From assembly GCA_020249435.1 (NCBI GenBank), contig JADCFQ010000025.1, forward strand, positions 57,024 to 121,023: a stretch of DNA of 64,000 nucleotides, read 5' to 3'. This DNA comes from Roseomonas sp. GTDB taxonomy: Bacteria > Pseudomonadota > Alphaproteobacteria > Acetobacterales > Acetobacteraceae. This document shows positions 33,918 through 43,039 of the stretch, one piece after another. The notes beneath the pieces were generated by a model that was not told the DNA's origin, ran no database searches, and saw only the letters and a program-made list of their open reading frames with translations. How positions within the stretch are numbered: position 1 is the first letter of the stretch; each line of letters begins with the position of its first letter. The translations under genes and the position numbers were made by a program.

Positions 33918-35464
33918 GCGCGACGCAAAACTCTGGCGCACCTGAGGCGCCAAAAACCGCCATGCAGCGTATCCTGGATACGGTGGAACGCGTCGGCAAT
34001 CGCGTGCCGCATCCGGTGATGATCTTCGTCTATCTGATCGTCTTCGTGGTGTTGCTCTCAGCCCTGTTGTCGCTGCTTGGCGCGCAAGTGACCTATCAGG
34101 CCTATAATCCCGCCACCGGCAAGATCGAGGAAGCGACCACCGCTGCCCGAAGCCTGCTGACCATTGATGGCATTCGCTTCATGTTCACTGGCGTGGTGCC
34201 CAATTTCATGGGCTTCAATGCGGTTGGCGTCATCATCGTTGCCATGGTGGGCGTTGGCGTGGCTGAAGAAGCGGGTTTGGTGAAGGCGCTGATCCGGAAG
34301 TTGGTGATTGTGGCGCCGCCCAAGCTGCTCACCTACATCCTTGTCTTTGTCGGCATTGTTTCATCCATTGCAGCGGATGCCGGCTATCTGGTGCTGATCC
34401 CGCTGGCGGCGGCGGCTTTCATGTCGGTCGGTCGCCATCCCTTGGCGGGGTTGGCCATGGCTTTTGCCGCGGTCGCTTCCGCCTTCATGGTCAATGTGCT
34501 GATCGTGCCGGTGGATGGCATTCTGACCGAAATCACCAATGACGCCGCGCGGCTGGTCAACCCGAATGTCTCGATTGATCTTGCCGCGAATGTCTGGTTC
34601 TCCATCGCCTCCGTCGCCATGCTGACGGTGCTGATTGGCGTAATTACCGAAAGGGTGATCGAACCGCGCCTTGGCGCCTATAAGGGCGATTATGAGGTGC
34701 CCGGTGAGAATGTGCTCTCCGATGAGGAATATAAGGGCCTGCGCGCGGCGCGGAATGCGTTGTTTGGCGTGCTGGCCTTTATCGGCCTGTTGACGCTGCC
34801 GCCGGGTGCCCCGCTGCGCAATCCGGAAACCGGCGCCATCATCGGTTCCTCACCCTTCATGGGCAGCCTTATTGTCTCCATTGCGCTGATCTTCCTGGTC
34901 TGCGGCATTGCCTATGGTCGCGCGGCCGGCACCATGCGCACAGCGGCTGAGGCGATTGGCGCCATCCAGAAAGCCATTGGCGCGCTGGCGGGTTTGATCC
35001 TGCTGCTTCTGATCATCAGCCAATTCATCGCCATTTTCAATTACTCGAACATGGCAACCCTCGCCGCCGTATCCATGGCGGATTTCCTGGAAAAGCTGCA
35101 CCTGCCCACGGTTGCGCTGCTGATAGGCTTTGTCATTGCGGTCTTCGGCATTGACCTGATCATCACCGCGGCGATTGCGAAATGGGCGATTTTCGCGCCG
35201 GTTTTCGTGCCGCTGCTGATGCAGCTTGGCGTGGCGCCGGAAGTCGTGCTCGCGGCCTATCGCGTTGGCGATAGCCCGATGAATTCCATCACGCCGCTCA
35301 ATGCCTATTTTGCGATGATCGTGACCTTCGCCATCAAATATCAGAAGGATGCCGGCGTGGGCACGGTGATCGCGTTGATGCTGCCCTATGTCATCGCCAT
35401 TTCCGTGGTTTGGACCGCGCTTTTGGCGGCTTGGTATATGCTCGGCCTGCCTTGGGGGCTCTAG
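33914..35464 (+). CDS. AbgT family transporter
   Basis: This 516-residue inner-membrane protein matches the AbgT family: VERVGNRVPHPVMIFVYLIV at the start, FNAVGVIIVAMVGVGVAEEAGL, SSIAADAGYLVLIPLAAAAF, and the C-terminal AAYRVGDSPMNSITPLNAYF hairpin. AbgT proteins import p-aminobenzoyl-glutamate or export sulfonamides and related metabolites. The start overlaps the dipeptidase stop, and the next transporter begins 3 nt after its stop, so transport and hydrolysis are likely linked. Confidence 0.93.
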   Translation: MSATQNSGAPEAPKTAMQRILDTVERVGNRVPHPVMIFVYLIVFVVLLSALLSLLGAQVTYQAYNPATGKIEEATTAARSLLTIDGIRFMFTGVVPNFMGFNAVGVIIVAMVGVGVAEEAGLVKALIRKLVIVAPPKLLTYILVFVGIVSSIAADAGYLVLIPLAAAAFMSVGRHPLAGLAMAFAAVASAFMVNVLIVPVDGILTEITNDAARLVNPNVSIDLAANVWFSIASVAMLTVLIGVITERVIEPRLGAYKGDYEVPGENVLSDEEYKGLRAARNALFGVLAFIGLLTLPPGAPLRNPETGAIIGSSPFMGSLIVSIALIFLVCGIAYGRAAGTMRTAAEAIGAIQKAIGALAGLILLLLIISQFIAIFNYSNMATLAAVSMADFLEKLHLPTVALLIGFVIAVFGIDLIITAAIAKWAIFAPVFVPLLMQLGVAPEVVLAAYRVGDSPMNSITPLNAYFAMIVTFAIKYQKDAGVGTVIALMLPYVIAISVVWTALLAAWYMLGLPWGL

Positions 35465-35467
35465 CCT

Positions 35468-37282
35468 ATGCATGACATCACCATCATGGCCGCGATCATC
35501 CTCGCGGCCATTGTGCTTTTCATCTGGAACCGTATCCCGGTCATTCTGGTGGCCATGGGTGTCGGCATGGCGCTTTATGCGACCGGTCTGGTGACGCTGA
35601 ACCAAGCGCTATCGGGCTTTGGTGATCCGGCGGTGATGTTCATCGCAACACTTTTTGTCGTGAGCGCCGCGCTGGACCGTACTGGCGTTACCGCCTGGGC
35701 CGGGCAAATGCTGATCCGCGGCGCGGGTGAGGATAGCCGCTCGCGCTTGATGGTGCTGATTGCCCTGCTGGCCGCGATGTTGACCGCGCTGATCAGCCTC
35801 AATGGCGCAATCGCAGCGCTTTTGCCGGTGGTGGTGGTACTGGCGCTTCGGCTCCGCCGGCCGCCATCGCAATTGCTCATGCCGATGGTTTTCGCCGGGC
35901 ATGCAGGATCATTGCTTGCCCTGACCGGATCACCGGTGAATGTGCTGGTGAGTGAAGCCGCCTTGGATGCCGGCTACCGCGCCATCGGTTTTTTCGAATT
36001 CACCATTATCGGCATTCCGCTGCTGCTGGGTGTCATTGCCATCACGCTCTTGTTTGGCCAGAAGCTGCTGCCCTATCGCGCCGGTGAGACAATGAGTGCG
36101 GATTTCAGCCGCCACGCCACAACGCTGGTTGAACAATATCGGCTGAAGGAAGGGCTGTTTCGGCTGCGGTTGCGCGCTTCCTCTCCGCTTATTGGCCAGC
36201 CGCTTTCGGCGCTTCAGGAAAATAGCTGGGGCGCGCTGCGGCTTGTTTCGGTGAATGATGGCGAGACGGGCGATAGGCTGCGCCGCCCCGCAATGGCCGA
36301 GGGGGATTTTTTGCTCGTCTCCGGTCAGGCTGAGGATGCAGCGCGGCTCGCCACCGAACAGCATTTGGCCTTCCGCCTGGAAAAGAGTGATGAGGATTTG
36401 CGCGACAGCCTGTTCAATCGCAGTTCGGGCTTGGCAGAAGTGATGATCCCGCCGCGGTCGGAAATGATCGGGCAGACCGCCTATCAGGGCATGATTACCG
36501 AAAGCGGCGATCTGGTGGTGATTGCCATTCAGCGCGGCGGCGTTGATCTGGGCGCTGAGACCGTGGCATTGCAGGCGGGCGATACCATGCTGCTGCAAGG
36601 CACCTGGAAGGCGCTGGATACGCGCCTTGCCGATCCGCAAGTGCTGGTGGTGAATTCGCCGGATACGGTGCGCCGTCAGGCAGTGCCGCTGGGTGCGGGC
36701 GCCTGGACCACGCTTGCCGTGCTGGCTGGCATGGTGTTTTTCCTCGCGACCGGGCTTTTGCCAGGGGCGGTGGTCGGCATCGCGGCCTGCTTCATCCTTG
36801 TGTTGTCGCGCGTGCTGACCGTGGATCAAAGCTACCGCGCGATTGACTGGACCACGGTAATCCTGGTGGCCGCCATGATGCCGCTCTCCACCGCCATGGT
36901 GCAGACGGGCGCGGCGCAATTGATGGCGGATGGTTTGGTGGCCATGGCCGCAGGCGGCAGCCCGACCATTCTGCTGGCAGGGCTTTTTGTGCTGACGGCG
37001 GTGCTCGGCCAATTGATCAGCAATACCGCAACGGCGTTGATCCTCATTCCGGTTGGGGTCGCGGCAGCGACCTCCATGGGGATTTCACCGGCGCCGGTGC
37101 TGATGAGCATTGGCGTCGCCGCTGCCGCTGCCTTCCTGACACCAATCGCGACACCGACGAATCTGATGGTGATGCGCCCGGGCGGTTACGTCTTTGGCGA
37201 TTACTGGAAATTCGGCCTGCCGATGATGATCTGGTTTTTCATCATCAGCGTCTTTGTCGTGCCCCTGATCTGGCGGTTCTGA
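35468..37282 (+). CDS. SLC13 family permease with central TrkA-C (RCK_C) domains
   Basis: A 604-residue transporter of the DASS/ArsB-NhaD type. The N-terminal half has about five helices with SLNGAIAALLPVVVVLALRL and LALTGSPVNVLVSEAA. Two soluble TrkA-C-like domains follow between residues about 215 and 400 (FRLRLRASSPLIGQPLSALQ; AEVMIPPRSEMIGQTAYQG). The C-terminal half ends LTPIATPTNLMVMRPGGY, the second anion/Na+-binding hairpin. Such proteins move sulfate, dicarboxylates or other anions. It starts 3 nt after the AbgT stop and is followed 3 nt later by the LpxR-like gene. Confidence 0.9.
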   Translation: MHDITIMAAIILAAIVLFIWNRIPVILVAMGVGMALYATGLVTLNQALSGFGDPAVMFIATLFVVSAALDRTGVTAWAGQMLIRGAGEDSRSRLMVLIALLAAMLTALISLNGAIAALLPVVVVLALRLRRPPSQLLMPMVFAGHAGSLLALTGSPVNVLVSEAALDAGYRAIGFFEFTIIGIPLLLGVIAITLLFGQKLLPYRAGETMSADFSRHATTLVEQYRLKEGLFRLRLRASSPLIGQPLSALQENSWGALRLVSVNDGETGDRLRRPAMAEGDFLLVSGQAEDAARLATEQHLAFRLEKSDEDLRDSLFNRSSGLAEVMIPPRSEMIGQTAYQGMITESGDLVVIAIQRGGVDLGAETVALQAGDTMLLQGTWKALDTRLADPQVLVVNSPDTVRRQAVPLGAGAWTTLAVLAGMVFFLATGLLPGAVVGIAACFILVLSRVLTVDQSYRAIDWTTVILVAAMMPLSTAMVQTGAAQLMADGLVAMAAGGSPTILLAGLFVLTAVLGQLISNTATALILIPVGVAAATSMGISPAPVLMSIGVAAAAAFLTPIATPTNLMVMRPGGYVFGDYWKFGLPMMIWFFIISVFVVPLIWRF

Positions 37283-37285
37283 GCC

Positions 37286-38293
37286 ATGGGCCGCTTTGCG
37301 CGCTTATTGCTGGGCAGTGCTGCGCTGTGTGCCGCGCTGCCGGCGCTGGCGCAGACGCCAGCGCAGCAACAGGCTGATCCCGCCGGCACCTTCGCCTTCG
37401 TGCTGGAAAATGACACCTTCTCTGGCAATGATCGCTATTACACCAATGGCTTCCTTTTTGCCTGGCGTGCGCCTTCCTATGATCCGCCGGCCTGGCTTGC
37501 GGGGCTGACGGAAGGGCCGAACCTGTTCTTCCCTGGTGGAGGGGTCACGCGGTGGGGCCTCAGCTTCGGGCAGAAGAAATTCACGCCGGAAGATACGCTC
37601 GCGACCAATCCTGACCCAAAGGATCGGCCCTATGCCGCCTGGCTTTATGGCGCGGTGACGCTGCATTCCTATACGCCGCGCGAATTGGGCACGCTGGAAT
37701 TGCAGCTTGGTGTTGTCGGGCCATCCGCGCTTGGCGAATGGGTGCAGAACACAACGCATGATCTGATGCGGATTGATCGCGCTTATGGTTGGGATTACCA
37801 AATTCGCGATGAACCCGGCATCAATCTGGTGACAAACCGGCAATGGCGCCTGAATGGAGAGGCTGATGCCGCAGGCCGCCGATTTGGCTGGGTGCCGAGC
37901 CTCGCGGCCAGTCTTGGCAATGTGCATACCTATGCCGCCGGCGGCATGATGCTGCGCTACGGGACAGAATTGGAAGCCGATTTCGGCCCGCCACGTGTGC
38001 GCCCAGTTTCTGCTGGTTCGATCTTCTTTCAACCCACTGGCCGCTTTGGCTGGTATGTTTTTGGCGGTGTTGAAGGCCGTGCGGTGGCGCGGGATATTTC
38101 GCTCGATGGCAATACTTGGCGCGATAGCCGCAGCGTGGATCGGGAAGTGCTGGTGGGCGATGCCAGCCTGGGCTTTGCGCTGATTTTCGAAAGCGCGCGC
38201 CTGACCGCGACCTATACGATCCGCAGCAAGGAATTCGAAACCCAGCGTGAGGCTTCGCAGTTTGGGTCGATCAGCCTTGCCTTCCGGTTTTAG
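37286..38293 (+). CDS. LpxR-like lipid A deacylase family protein (DUF2219)
   Basis: A 335-residue outer-membrane beta-barrel protein with a Sec signal peptide ending [26 protein letters not shown] carries the Asn-Asp pair and Thr of the LpxR active site. GEWVQNTTHDLM supplies the expected His, and it ends with a C-terminal Phe (SLAFRF) typical of barrels. LpxR removes the 3'-acyloxyacyl chain from lipid A. It starts 3 nt after the transporter gene, an odd partner for an outer-membrane enzyme. It may act in envelope remodelling when the operon is on. Confidence 0.85.
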   Translation: MGRFARLLLGSAALCAALPALAQTPAQQQADPAGTFAFVLENDTFSGNDRYYTNGFLFAWRAPSYDPPAWLAGLTEGPNLFFPGGGVTRWGLSFGQKKFTPEDTLATNPDPKDRPYAAWLYGAVTLHSYTPRELGTLELQLGVVGPSALGEWVQNTTHDLMRIDRAYGWDYQIRDEPGINLVTNRQWRLNGEADAAGRRFGWVPSLAASLGNVHTYAAGGMMLRYGTELEADFGPPRVRPVSAGSIFFQPTGRFGWYVFGGVEGRAVARDISLDGNTWRDSRSVDREVLVGDASLGFALIFESARLTATYTIRSKEFETQREASQFGSISLAFRF

Positions 38294-38414
38294 CGGCTGA
38301 GAGATACCCCGCACAGTCGCGCGACACTCCGCCAATGCACGCCGTCCCTGCGAAGCGTCACACTAGTTGCAAGAATTTCTTGGCAGTGACGGCAAAAATA
38401 CAGGGGGCATGCAA

Positions 38415-39980
38415 ATGAGATCAAAATGGGCCGGCGCGGCCATGCTCGGTCTGATGGTGGGTGCCTCACCGGCCTTCGCACAACAGCCCAGCATGGAAGA
38501 GCTGATGCGGCGCATAGATGCGCTGCAACAGCGCGTGAATGAACTTGAACGCGAACGCCGCCCGCAGCGCCCGGCAGCGGTTGCCGCACCCGTGCCCGCA
38601 CCGGCACCCGCGCCCGCACGCGCCGCAGCACCGCGCACAGCGCCAGTCGCTGTCGCACCTGCCGCCGCACCCGCGCCACGCTCGCCCGAGACAGTGCGCG
38701 CCGAGGTGGATGAGGCGCTGCGCGGTAGCCTCGATGGGCTTGCCATGCGCATTCCGAATACGGATACGACGGTGCGGCTTTACGGCTTTTTGCGGCTGAC
38801 CGCCTATCAGGATTTCAATGCGCGTAACCCGACAGATGCAGCCTCTGTCCAGGGGATTCCGCTGACGGCCAATAACACGCAGCCCGGCGGCTTTGACGTC
38901 ACCGCGCGCAGTTCGCGCTTCGGTTTCGATACACGCAGCGACACCGCCTGGGGGCGCCTTGATACCACCATTGAAGGCGATTTCCGCGGCGAGATTTCAG
39001 CCGGCGGTGATCTCTCCTTTCGTCTGCGGCAAGCCTTCGCCGAGCTGACCCGCGATGATTGGAGCTACCTGATCGGGCATGCGAATAGCCTTTGGAATGA
39101 GGGGATCACCGAAGCGCTGCATGACGCGACCAACCTCAATCAATCCTTCATCCGTCAGGCGCAGCTTCGCGTGACGCATCGCTTTGACAATAATTTGATG
39201 CTGCAAGGCTCGATCGAAGCGCCCTATGGCGATATCCTGACGCAAAGCGGCCCGGCCTTTTCGCCCATTCGCTTTGATGGCGGCGCCAGCCCCACCTTTG
39301 ATAAAATGCCCGATTTTCTGGCGCGCCTGACCTGGCGCGACGGCGCGGAGGAATATGTGCTGCGCGGTCTGGTCCGCCAGCTCACGCTTGAACCGGATGG
39401 CACCGCGCTTGGCCCCAAGCCAAGCGAGAGCACCTTCGGCTGGGGCCTCGCTGCCCATACGCGCCTGCCGCTTGGCAAATGGATCGCTGGCCTTGGCCGC
39501 GATGAGCTGATGCTGATGGGCTATTATGGTGAGGGCATTGGCCGCTATTTCGCCGGCAATACCTTCGGCCAGGGCGGGATTTCCGACATCATCACCGCAA
39601 CGGGCATGGATTACAGCCTGGATTCTGTGCCCAGTTATGGCGGCACGGTCGGCTATCGCCGCTTCTGGAGCGATTTTGTGCGGAGCACAGTCTCCTATGC
39701 CTATGCTCGGCAGGATTTCACATCCTCGATCCGGTTCGGTGCCGGAACGCCAGGGGCCTTGGCGCGCAATCGCGAAATGCAGCAGGTGATCGCCAACCTG
39801 ATCTGGAGCCCCTTTGCTGATCGCCCGACCAGCCGCATGCCCTTTGGTTGGCTCGATCTCGGGCTGGAATATGTGTTCAGCCGGCGTGATCTTGAAGATG
39901 GCGCAGCGGCGGTGGGTGCAAATGGTGTGGGCCATGGCATCGCCAATCGCCTACTGGCCGTTGGCATTGTTCGGTTCTGA
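38415..39980 (+). CDS. Porin, DcaP-like trimeric outer-membrane channel
   Basis: This 521-residue protein has a signal peptide (AMLGLMVGASPAFA), a short coiled coil (MEELMRRIDALQQRVNELER), a Pro/Ala-rich linker (residues about 60-105) and a barrel domain that starts VRLYGFLRLTAYQDF. The last residues are VGIVRF with terminal Phe. The coiled coil-linker-barrel layout fits DcaP-type trimeric porins, which take up organic anions or small peptides. AGGGGG at 38402-38407 is correctly spaced for the ATG at 38415 rather than the one at 38409. It is 121 bp after the LpxR gene, so it probably has its own promoter. Confidence 0.87.
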   Translation: MRSKWAGAAMLGLMVGASPAFAQQPSMEELMRRIDALQQRVNELERERRPQRPAAVAAPVPAPAPAPARAAAPRTAPVAVAPAAAPAPRSPETVRAEVDEALRGSLDGLAMRIPNTDTTVRLYGFLRLTAYQDFNARNPTDAASVQGIPLTANNTQPGGFDVTARSSRFGFDTRSDTAWGRLDTTIEGDFRGEISAGGDLSFRLRQAFAELTRDDWSYLIGHANSLWNEGITEALHDATNLNQSFIRQAQLRVTHRFDNNLMLQGSIEAPYGDILTQSGPAFSPIRFDGGASPTFDKMPDFLARLTWRDGAEEYVLRGLVRQLTLEPDGTALGPKPSESTFGWGLAAHTRLPLGKWIAGLGRDELMLMGYYGEGIGRYFAGNTFGQGGISDIITATGMDYSLDSVPSYGGTVGYRRFWSDFVRSTVSYAYARQDFTSSIRFGAGTPGALARNREMQQVIANLIWSPFADRPTSRMPFGWLDLGLEYVFSRRDLEDGAAAVGANGVGHGIANRLLAVGIVRF

Positions 39981-40000
39981 AGGCACACATAAAAAACCGA

Positions 40001-40036
40001 CCATGGTGGCTTAAGGGGTCAGTTCTGCCACCATGG
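40001..40036. repeat. Inverted repeat (10-bp arms) downstream of the porin gene
   Basis: CCATGGTGGC (40001-40010) and GCCACCATGG (40027-40036) are exact reverse complements separated by 16 nt. It starts 20 bp after the porin stop. It may be the porin terminator or a transcript-stabilising hairpin; no U-tract follows. Confidence 0.55.
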
Positions 40037-40086
40037 CCGGCCAGGCTGAAGACCGCGTCCAGTGCGGGATATCACCGCATGGCGCG

Positions 40087-40102
40087 TGGAGATTCGTCTC
40101 CA
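40087..40102. repeat. Small hairpin with TTCG tetraloop
   Basis: TGGAGA and TCTCCA pair around a TTCG loop, a very stable RNA hairpin. It lies in the middle of the convergent gap between the porin and DegP genes. It is the second of three inverted repeats there. Confidence 0.5.
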
Positions 40103-40115
40103 GCTTTACTGTGAA

Positions 40116-40141
40116 GCGGGTCAGGTGATCGCCTGACCCGC
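40116..40141 (-). terminator. Likely 3'-end hairpin of the degP gene
   Basis: GCGGGTCAGG (40116-40125) and CCTGACCCGC (40132-40141) form a perfect 10-bp stem with a 6-nt loop, only 7 bp from the DegP stop. There is no U-tract, so it may be a Rho-assisted terminator or an RNase-blocking structure. Confidence 0.5.
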
Positions 40142-40148
40142 TCAGTTG

Positions 40149-41582
40149 TTAGCCCTGCGCGGCAGGCACGGCGATGAAGGCCGACTTGCCATCGCGCAGG
40201 ATGCGCACCGCAACCGCGCCGCCCGCGGCATTCGCCTCACGCAGCGCGCGCACTGTGGCTTCCGCGTCATCGGTGGTGGCCGCGCCAACACCGATGATCA
40301 CATCGCCCCGGCGCAAACCGGCTTCCTGGGCGCGTGAATTCGGCTCCACCGCCTGCACCAGCGCGCCCTTGGCATCATTGGGCAGCTTGAGCGACGCACG
40401 CGCTTCCGGCGTGATCGGCGCCAGCGAAACACCAATGCGCGGCGCGTTGGATTCCTCTGTCCCCGCGCGGGCACGTTCCGCACCAGGCTGCGCGGCGATA
40501 TCCACCCGGAGACTCGCTTCCGCGCCATCGCGCCAGAGCTTCAGATCAGCCTTCGCACCGGGGCGAAGGTCGGCCACGCTACGCGCCAGGTCACGCGGGT
40601 TGCGCACGGCCTTGCCATCCAGCGCCGTCACCACATCACCGGGCTTGAGGCCGGCCTTGGCGGCGGGGCTGTCATTTTCCACACCCGCGACAAGGGCACC
40701 CTGCGGGGCTTCAGCGCCCTTGGCCGGCAGCTTCAGCGCAGCCGCCATGGCGGTGTTCACCGGTTGCGTGGAAACGCCGAGGAAGCCGCGCTCCACATGG
40801 CCTTTCTCACGCAATTCGGCGACGACGCGCTTCACCATATTGGACGGCACGGCAAAGCCGATGCCGACCGAACCGCCGGTCGGGCTAAAAATCGCGGTAT
40901 TCACGCCAATCACGCCGCCATCGCGGGCGAAAAGCGGGCCACCGGAATTGCCCTGATTGATCGGCGCATCCACCTGGATGAAATCATCATAGGGGCCAGC
41001 GCCAATGTCCCGGCCGGTCGCGGAAATCACACCCGTGGTCACGGTACCGGACAGGCCAAAGGGATTGCCCATGGCGACCACCCAATCGCCGGGCTGGGCG
41101 CGTTCAGAATCGCCAAGTGCGACGAAGGGCAGCGGCGCGCCGGCTTCAATCTTCAGCAGCGCGACATCGGTCCGCGCATCGCGGCCCACCAGGCGGGCCT
41201 GGAATTCACGGCCATCTTCCAACTTCACGGTGATGCGATTGGCGCCATCCACCACATGGTTATTGGTGACGATGAAGCCGGCGGCATCAATGATGAAGCC
41301 CGAACCGGTGCCCTGCACACGGCCCTGGCCAGGGTTGGGCATGCCCGCCTCAGCGCGCGGCGCCTTGCCAGCGACATTGATGGTGACAACGGCGGGGCGC
41401 ACGGCCTTCACCAGCTCGGCAAAGCCGGCGGCGGGGGCGGCGCGGTCAAGCGTGATGGCCGGGGCGGCCGGGGCAGGGGCATTCTGCGCGTGAACGGCAA
41501 GGCCGGTAAGCGCGGTTGAGCCAAGCAGCAGGCCGAGCAGCGCATAGCGCGCAGTCCGGCGGGCGGGGCTGGATGTAGCCAT
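40149..41582 (-). CDS. DegP/HtrA-type periplasmic serine protease with two PDZ domains
   Basis: A 477-residue protein with a signal peptide (LLGLLLGSTALTGLAVHAQ). The trypsin-like domain has catalytic His109 (TNNHVVDG), Asp139 (RTDVALLKI) and Ser213 (NQGNSGGPLF). Two PDZ domains follow, around residues 290-375 (GVENDSPAAKAGLKPGDVVT) and 395-475 (VEPNSRAQEAGLRRGDVIIG). DegP degrades or refolds damaged periplasmic proteins. GGAG 9 nt before the ATG at 41582 decides against the longer frame. It lies 104 bp downstream of a two-component system on the same strand, which suggests envelope-stress control. Confidence 0.94.
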   Translation of the reverse strand: MATSSPARRTARYALLGLLLGSTALTGLAVHAQNAPAPAAPAITLDRAAPAAGFAELVKAVRPAVVTINVAGKAPRAEAGMPNPGQGRVQGTGSGFIIDAAGFIVTNNHVVDGANRITVKLEDGREFQARLVGRDARTDVALLKIEAGAPLPFVALGDSERAQPGDWVVAMGNPFGLSGTVTTGVISATGRDIGAGPYDDFIQVDAPINQGNSGGPLFARDGGVIGVNTAIFSPTGGSVGIGFAVPSNMVKRVVAELREKGHVERGFLGVSTQPVNTAMAAALKLPAKGAEAPQGALVAGVENDSPAAKAGLKPGDVVTALDGKAVRNPRDLARSVADLRPGAKADLKLWRDGAEASLRVDIAAQPGAERARAGTEESNAPRIGVSLAPITPEARASLKLPNDAKGALVQAVEPNSRAQEAGLRRGDVIIGVGAATTDDAEATVRALREANAAGGAVAVRILRDGKSAFIAVPAAQG

Positions 41583-41686
41583 GTGATGTTTCTCCATAAA
41601 CAGGCACGGCGCTGATTCGCTTCGCCTTGCCCCTGAAAATGGAGAAACCCCGCTGTAAAGTCCTGAACGCCAAGCTGAAATGATTT

Positions 41687-43039
41687 TCAGCTTTCTACCC
41701 TTGCCCCGGAAAGGTCCACCGTGACGCAAAGCCCCGGCGCGGCGTCTGACAATTCGGGCGCCGTGCCATGCAGTTTTGCGACAGCAGCCACCAGCGCAAG
41801 GCCAAGCCCGCTGCCAGGTGTGCCGCGGCTTCGGTCCAATCGGTAAAACCGGCGCAGCACGCGCGCATATTCTTCTGCCGGAATGCCCGGCCCATCATCA
41901 GCCACGTCCAGCACCGGGCCTGGGCGCAAGGTCACGCGCAAACACTGCCCGCCATGGGTCAGCGCATTATCCATCAGGTTACTCAGCATTTGCCGCAGCA
42001 GCGCGGCATCGCCATGCAGGCGCTGATCGGATGCCACCTGCACTTCCAGCCTTTTGCCGGCTTCTTCCGCCACCACCGCGTAAGCCTCAGCGAGCGTTGT
42101 CACCAGCGCGGAAAGATCAACCACAGGCGCTTCCTGAGGCGGCAAGGGTGGGCCGGCTTCAAGCTGCGCAATACGCAGCAGCGCGGTGAAGGTCGCAAGC
42201 ACCGTATCCAATTCCGCCAAGGCGGCTTCGAAGGCCGCCGCATCGGCATTGGGATCACGCGCGCGCGCCAGCGCCGCTTCCAGCCTTTGCCGCAGGCGGG
42301 AAAGCGGGCCACGCAAATCATGCGCGACATCCACCGTGACTTGCCGCATGCCCTCAATCAGCGCTTCTTGCCGATCCAGCAGCGTATTCACCGTGCCTGC
42401 CAGCCGATCAAACTCATCGGCACTGCCGGCCAGGGGCAGGCGCCGTGCCAGATCGCCGCGCATCACCTGTTCTGCCGCTTCTGAAACCCGGCGAAGGCGG
42501 GACTGCAACCCACGCGCCATGAACAGGCCAAAGCCAAGCGCGATCACCACCGCAATGGCACCGGCGGCAAGCAAGGTTCTGGCGAGTGTTGCCGCCGTAT
42601 CCAGCACCGCGCCGAATTCCGCTGCGACCAGCAGCGTAAAGCCGTTGGAAATGCCGATGCCGAGGGTGCGCACCGGCCCTTCAGGCGCACGCAGCGTGAC
42701 AAAACCGCGCAAGCCCATCGGCGCGCCGGAAAGCCGCGGTGAACCCGCCACGGGCCGCCCATCAGGCAGGCGAAGTTGCACCAGAATGGCACTTGGTGTG
42801 CGGTCCCGCGTGCGCGCTTCCACCGCCCGGGTCAGGCCAATCACCCCAAAACGCTGGAATTCACCGAGCAATAATTCAGCTTCAGCGCGAATGGTGCTGT
42901 CGAGCGCTTCTTCAAGCGCTGCGGAACTCCGCAACCAGCCAAGCCCAAGGCCGAGGGCGGAAATGCCCAAAACTCCAAAGGCGGTCAGCAGCGCGGTGCG
43001 GAGCGCGAAGCTGCGCAGCAGCCGCCCGATGGCACTCAC
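41687..43039 (-). CDS. Sensor histidine kinase with HAMP domain
   Basis: This 450-residue membrane kinase has helices at about residues 11-35 and 153-175, enclosing a 115-residue periplasmic sensor. A HAMP domain (ARGLQSRLRRVSEAAEQVMR) follows, then the HisKA motif VDVAHDLRGPLSRLRQRLE with phospho-acceptor His240. The catalytic domain has QMLSNLMDNALTHGG, DDGPGIP and GSGLGLALV. It starts at GTG overlapping the stop of the response-regulator gene (GTGA), so the two form a cognate pair. The stimulus is unknown; the downstream degP suggests envelope stress. Confidence 0.93.
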   Translation of the reverse strand: MSAIGRLLRSFALRTALLTAFGVLGISALGLGLGWLRSSAALEEALDSTIRAEAELLLGEFQRFGVIGLTRAVEARTRDRTPSAILVQLRLPDGRPVAGSPRLSGAPMGLRGFVTLRAPEGPVRTLGIGISNGFTLLVAAEFGAVLDTAATLARTLLAAGAIAVVIALGFGLFMARGLQSRLRRVSEAAEQVMRGDLARRLPLAGSADEFDRLAGTVNTLLDRQEALIEGMRQVTVDVAHDLRGPLSRLRQRLEAALARARDPNADAAAFEAALAELDTVLATFTALLRIAQLEAGPPLPPQEAPVVDLSALVTTLAEAYAVVAEEAGKRLEVQVASDQRLHGDAALLRQMLSNLMDNALTHGGQCLRVTLRPGPVLDVADDGPGIPAEEYARVLRRFYRLDRSRGTPGSGLGLALVAAVAKLHGTAPELSDAAPGLCVTVDLSGARVES

